Translations under genes and position numbers: made by a program
In this document: piece after piece, positions 22,369-25,487 of the stretch
Position numbering within the stretch: position 1 is the stretch's first letter
Layout: each line of letters opens with the position of its first letter
Notes under the pieces: generated by a model
The model's database searches: none
What the model saw: only the letters and a program-made list of their open reading frames with translations
What the model was told of the DNA's origin: nothing
Assembly (NCBI GenBank): GCA_026394695.1
Contig: JAPKXT010000129.1
Location: 1 to 25,487, forward strand
Source: Methanoregula sp.
GTDB lineage: Archaea; Halobacteriota; Methanomicrobia; Methanomicrobiales; Methanospirillaceae
Direction: 5' to 3'
DNA: 25,487 nt

Positions 22369-24762
22369 ATGACAGAGAAAGAATTTGCAGAGGTCACCGT
22401 TAAGGAAGCTGCTCATGAGGATGCCGGGAAGGGCATTGCAAGGGTGAACCCGGAGGTTATGAAAAAGCTCGGCCTGGTCTCTGGTGATGTAATCGAGATA
22501 CAGGGTAAAAAGAAAGCTGCTGCAATAGTCTGGCCCGGATTCCAGCAGGATAACGGTTACAGCATCATCAGTATTGATGGATATATCCGTGGCAACTTGA
22601 GTTCCGGTATTGATGAAAAGGTTCAGATTCGGAAATACGTGGCAGAATATGCTAAGAAGATAGTGATCCAGCCCACACAACCAATACGCCTTGTTGGTGG
22701 GGAACAGTATCTTTTACGACTCTTGCGCGGGCGGGCAGTGTTTGAAGGCCAGACACAGCGGATAAATGTGATGGGGAATTCCATCACTTTTGTCATTGCC
22801 AAAGTTTTACCAAAAGGAATTGCAATTGTTTCGGATGAAACCGACATTGAACTCAAAATGGAGCCTTACAATCCAGAAGAGGGGAAAAAGGAAGTCTCTG
22901 ACATCCACTACGAGGACATCGGGGGCCTTGCGCGGGAACTTCAGCTTGTCCGTGAGTTGATCGAACTCCCGATGAGGCATCCGGAGCTTTTTGAAAAATT
23001 GGGGATAAAACCTCCTAAAGGTGTACTTTTCTTCGGAACGCCGGGATCTGGCAAGACACTGATTGCAAAAGCGGTTGCAAATGAGGTGGATGCTTATTTT
23101 ATCACACTCTCCGGTCCCGAGATTATGAGCAAATTTTATGGTGATAGTGAAAAGGCATTGCGGGATAAATTTCATGATGCAGAGGAACATGCTCCCTCCA
23201 TTATTTTTATTGATGAAATCGACTCGATCGCTCCAAAACGCGAAGAGGTACATGGGGAAGTTGAACGTCGTGTAGTAGCACAACTTCTTACGCTTATGGA
23301 TGGACTGACCGGACGGGGTCAGGTGATTGTCATCGCTGCAACGAATTTGCTAAACTCAATTGACCCGGCACTACGACGCGGTGGGAGATTTGACCGAGAG
23401 ATTGAAATTGGAATTCCTGACAAAACGGGACGTCTTGAAATTTTCAAGGTTCATACACGGGGAGTTCCCCTTGATAAGGATATAGACCTTGATGATCTTG
23501 CAGAAACAACCTTTGGATTTGTTGGTGCTGATATTGCGCTTCTTGTTAAAGAAGCAGCAATGAATGCGATAAGGAAAATTATTCCTTTGATCGATATTGA
23601 CAAAGAAATCCCTGACGAAATAATACAACAACTTAAACTTACTAAAAGTGATTTTGATTCAGCCAGAAAAATCGTTCTACCTAGTGCATTACGGGAAGTC
23701 CGTATTGAAATTCCTGATGTTCCTTGGGAAAATATCGCTGGTCTAGATGAAATAAAAGATACCCTTATTAAAACAATTGAGGGTAGGTTAAACTTCCCAC
23801 AAATCTATGAAAAGTTAAACTATACACCTCCGAAAGGGATTTTATTATTTGGTCCACCGGGTACAGGAAAGACGCTGCTTGTAAAAGGTATTGCCAGTAA
23901 AAGACGTATCAATTTTATCTCAATAAAAGGCCCCGAATTATTATCAAAAGGTGTTGGCGATTCTGAAAAACATGTCCGTGAAGCATTCAAAAAGGCTAGG
24001 CAGTCCGCACCCTGTATCTTATTTTTTGATGAAATCGATTCGATGTTTCCTAAAAGAGGCACAATTAGTGATTCAACTCACGTTACGGAGAGCGTAATGA
24101 GTCAGTTCTTAACCGAATTAGATGGAATTGAGGAATTAAAGGATGTATTTGTTATCGGTGCAACAAACCGACCTGATTTACTTGATCCTGCACTCCTACG
24201 ACCAGGCAGGTTGGAAAAACATTTATTCATCCCACCTCCTGATGAAGAAGCGAGAATTGCAATTATTAGATTGTATCTCAAAGACATTGAAGAGGTTCTT
24301 GATAGCGATGTCGAAATCATCGAACTGGCGAAAAAAACTCCCTTTTTTGTCGGGGCTGATTTGGAATCTCTTGTACGTGAAGTAAAGGCAATTGTGATTG
24401 ACGAATTAACGAGAAATGAGGACCGCAAGATAGAGACCATAAAAATCTCAAAAAAACATTTTGATATTGTTCTTGAAAAAATGAAAGGATCCCTTGATAG
24501 TGCAGATTTTGAAAAATATGAGCAAAAATCCTGGGACCTATTGTATACACAAGCAAAACGTGAAGTACTTTTCCAAGCTGTTAATCTCCTTGACCAAGTT
24601 GATATTCTGAAGAGAAGACTAGGTGTTGATTCTGAAATTGCTCAGCATTATGAGGAGCTCAAGGACCAGATTTACTGGAAGAAAAAATCATTTGAAATGA
24701 TTCAAAAAAGCACTGATGAGTTTCGTGAATTGTTATCTTTTTATTCAAAGAAAAATTTTTGA
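22369..24762 (+). CDS. Cdc48/VAT-like double AAA+ ATPase, divergent paralogue
   Basis: This hexameric unfoldase-type ATPase of 797 residues begins with a Cdc48 double-psi barrel (about 1-95) and a Cdc48_2 domain (about 95-180). D1 follows (about 205-440) with Walker A GTPGSGKT (223-230), Walker B IIFIDEIDS and GGRFDRE. D2 (about 475-700) has Walker A GPPGTGKT (495-502), Walker B LFFDEIDS and RPGRLEK. The last 100 residues are helical and possibly coiled-coil, unlike the usual short tail. D1 departs from the canonical GPPGTGKT. The D1 pore loop keeps aromatics (KFYG, 255-258), but the D2 pore loop reads SKGVGDSE with Gly528 where VAT has Trp. Base use grows A/T-richer in the second half. AGGA lies nine bases before the ATG. 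It shares a promoter element with clpB and probably acts in stress proteostasis. Confidence 0.88.
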   Translation: MTEKEFAEVTVKEAAHEDAGKGIARVNPEVMKKLGLVSGDVIEIQGKKKAAAIVWPGFQQDNGYSIISIDGYIRGNLSSGIDEKVQIRKYVAEYAKKIVIQPTQPIRLVGGEQYLLRLLRGRAVFEGQTQRINVMGNSITFVIAKVLPKGIAIVSDETDIELKMEPYNPEEGKKEVSDIHYEDIGGLARELQLVRELIELPMRHPELFEKLGIKPPKGVLFFGTPGSGKTLIAKAVANEVDAYFITLSGPEIMSKFYGDSEKALRDKFHDAEEHAPSIIFIDEIDSIAPKREEVHGEVERRVVAQLLTLMDGLTGRGQVIVIAATNLLNSIDPALRRGGRFDREIEIGIPDKTGRLEIFKVHTRGVPLDKDIDLDDLAETTFGFVGADIALLVKEAAMNAIRKIIPLIDIDKEIPDEIIQQLKLTKSDFDSARKIVLPSALREVRIEIPDVPWENIAGLDEIKDTLIKTIEGRLNFPQIYEKLNYTPPKGILLFGPPGTGKTLLVKGIASKRRINFISIKGPELLSKGVGDSEKHVREAFKKARQSAPCILFFDEIDSMFPKRGTISDSTHVTESVMSQFLTELDGIEELKDVFVIGATNRPDLLDPALLRPGRLEKHLFIPPPDEEARIAIIRLYLKDIEEVLDSDVEIIELAKKTPFFVGADLESLVREVKAIVIDELTRNEDRKIETIKISKKHFDIVLEKMKGSLDSADFEKYEQKSWDLLYTQAKREVLFQAVNLLDQVDILKRRLGVDSEIAQHYEELKDQIYWKKKSFEMIQKSTDEFRELLSFYSKKNF

Positions 24763-24772
24763 TAATAATTCA

Positions 24773-24780
24773 TTTTTTTT
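24773..24780 (+). terminator. T8 terminator after the Cdc48-like gene
   Basis: T8 begins 11 bases after the stop codon, with a separate promoter for clpB immediately following, so the two genes are probably transcribed separately under a common regulator. Confidence 0.55.
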
Positions 24781-24802
24781 GATACTGTAACAAACAAATA
24801 TT

Positions 24803-24834
24803 TTATATAGAATTTAACACTAACCTATGGTAAA
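24803..24834 (+). promoter_or_regulatory. TATA box plus CTAAC-N5-GTAAA operator of clpB
   Basis: TTATATA (24803-24809) overlaps TAGAATT (from 24808); CTAAC (24820-24824), the spacer CTATG and GTAAA (24830-24834) follow. From TAG to AAATC it matches the Cdc48-like promoter at almost every position, with the same 12-nt offset between TAGAATT and CTAAC. Confidence 0.6.
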
Positions 24835-24855
24835 TCAAAATGGAGGTTTACGAGT

Positions 24856-25487
24856 ATGGCCAACACCATGAATTTCGACAAATTCACCATCAAATCACAG
24901 AAAACCGTAGAGAAAGCAATAGAAATTGCAGCGGCACAACAGAACCAGGCCATCGAGACTTCGCATGTACTGAAGGGGATGCTACTGGTTGAAGAGAATT
25001 TCATTCCTTCCCTTCTGAAGAAACTGAATGTGAACCTTGATACTTTCACACCTGCACTCGACAGGATCCTCGATTCGTATCCCAAAGTCACCGGCGGGGA
25101 GCAGCACCTATCAAATGATGCCATAAAAGCCCTGCAGAAAGCCACCGAATTTTCCCACGAATTTAAGGATGAATATGTCCCCATAGAGCATCTTCTCCTA
25201 GGAATTCTTTCGGTGAACGACCGAACCTCACGGCTGCTGAAGGAGAACGGAGTTACGGAGAAAGACCTGAAAACTGCCATACGCCAATTTCGGAAAGGTT
25301 CGACAGTGAACAGCCAGGATGCGGAAGAGACCTATGATTCCCTGAACAGGTTTGCTCGGAACCTGAATGATCTTGCCCGTACCGGGAAACTCGACCCGGT
25401 CATCGGCCGTGACGAGGAGATCCGCCGGGTGCTCCAGATCCTTTCCCGGAGAACGAAAAACAACCCGATCCTGATTGGGGAACCCGG
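24856..25487 (+). CDS. clpB: ClpB disaggregase, 5' part (cut by window end)
   Basis: Bacterial-type Hsp100 ClpB threads aggregated proteins through a double AAA+ ring. Only the first 210 codons are in the window. The protein opens MANTMNFDKFTIKSQ. The Clp N-terminal double repeat follows (about 1-145, with IETSHVLKGML and VPIEHLLLGIL), then the linker and the start of D1 with SLNRFARNLNDLARTGKLDP, VIGRDEEIRRVLQILSRRTK and NNPILIGEPG, just short of the Walker A lysine. ATG 24856 is preceded by GGAGGT with an eight-base spacer, a near-ideal ribosome binding site; ATG 24840 is in another frame. ClpB is unusual in archaea and was presumably acquired from bacteria. The middle domain and D2 lie beyond the edge. 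Confidence 0.93.
   Translation, partial: MANTMNFDKFTIKSQKTVEKAIEIAAAQQNQAIETSHVLKGMLLVEENFIPSLLKKLNVNLDTFTPALDRILDSYPKVTGGEQHLSNDAIKALQKATEFSHEFKDEYVPIEHLLLGILSVNDRTSRLLKENGVTEKDLKTAIRQFRKGSTVNSQDAEETYDSLNRFARNLNDLARTGKLDPVIGRDEEIRRVLQILSRRTKNNPILIGEP

Noticed and set aside
1..25487. tRNA genes, CRISPR arrays, insertion sequences or integrase sites
   Set aside because: I found no T-loop-like GGTTCRA context with a matching acceptor stem, no regularly spaced repeats and no transposase or integrase frame.

Overview
The window reads as a chromosomal segment of a methanogenic euryarchaeon, most likely of the order Methanomicrobiales (Methanoregula/Methanospirillum relatives). This placement is an inference. 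It rests on the archaeal phosphoribulokinase, the cupin-type glucose-6-phosphate isomerase, an archaeal RecJ-like DHH protein, a UPF0200 kinase, a DUF7123 protein, a VAT/Cdc48-type AAA+ ATPase, PAS-rich signal transduction, TATA-box promoters with A/T-rich intergenic DNA, and GTG/TTG candidate starts. No tRNA, rRNA, CRISPR array, insertion sequence or origin was seen.

Layout. (1) 0.5-5.4 kb: a sugar-phosphate block on the minus strand (phosphoribulokinase, a frameshifted relic gene, 6-phosphofructokinase, cupin-type PGI), then a YkgJ-type cysteine-cluster protein (+) and an orphan HPr-kinase-like P-loop protein (-). (2) 5.4-7.0 kb: a gene-poor stretch with A/T hairpins, a 14-bp direct repeat and a possible small membrane-protein gene or relic. 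(3) 7.0-12.3 kb: a plus-strand signalling cluster: REC-PAS-PAS-PAS-histidine kinase, a stranded kinase ATPase domain, a PAS-PAS protein whose pseudo-HisKA segment lacks histidine, an overlapping KaiC-like protein without a Walker A motif, and a single-domain response regulator. (4) 12.8-16.3 kb: a membrane-anchored exported protein, two small minus-strand genes (one DUF7123) and a large S1-OB-DHH-DHHA1 nuclease. (5) 16.3-17.0 kb: a structured, gene-free interval. (6) 17.0-22.1 kb: a compact minus-strand run of thiC, 5-formyl-THF cyclo-ligase, a radical SAM activase, a UPF0200 kinase, a TIM-barrel protein and RNase Z, where the last four genes overlap one another. (7) 22.3-25.5 kb: a divergent Cdc48-like AAA+ gene followed by a bacterial-type ClpB cut by the window edge.

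How the genes work together. The PGI, PFK and PRK genes converge on fructose-6-phosphate and ribulose-phosphate metabolism, fitting the reductive hexulose-phosphate pathway described for Methanospirillum. The signalling genes probably form a local phosphorelay that is partly decayed or rewired. The most notable pattern is at the right end: the Cdc48-like and ClpB genes have near-identical promoter-proximal elements (CTAAC-N5-GTAAA, 12 nt after a shared TAGAATT). This resembles the Archaeoglobus HSR1 heat-shock operator and suggests a two-unfoldase proteostasis regulon. The Cdc48 copy is itself unusual: it lacks the aromatic residue in the D2 pore loop, has an altered D1 P-loop and a non-standard C-terminal region.
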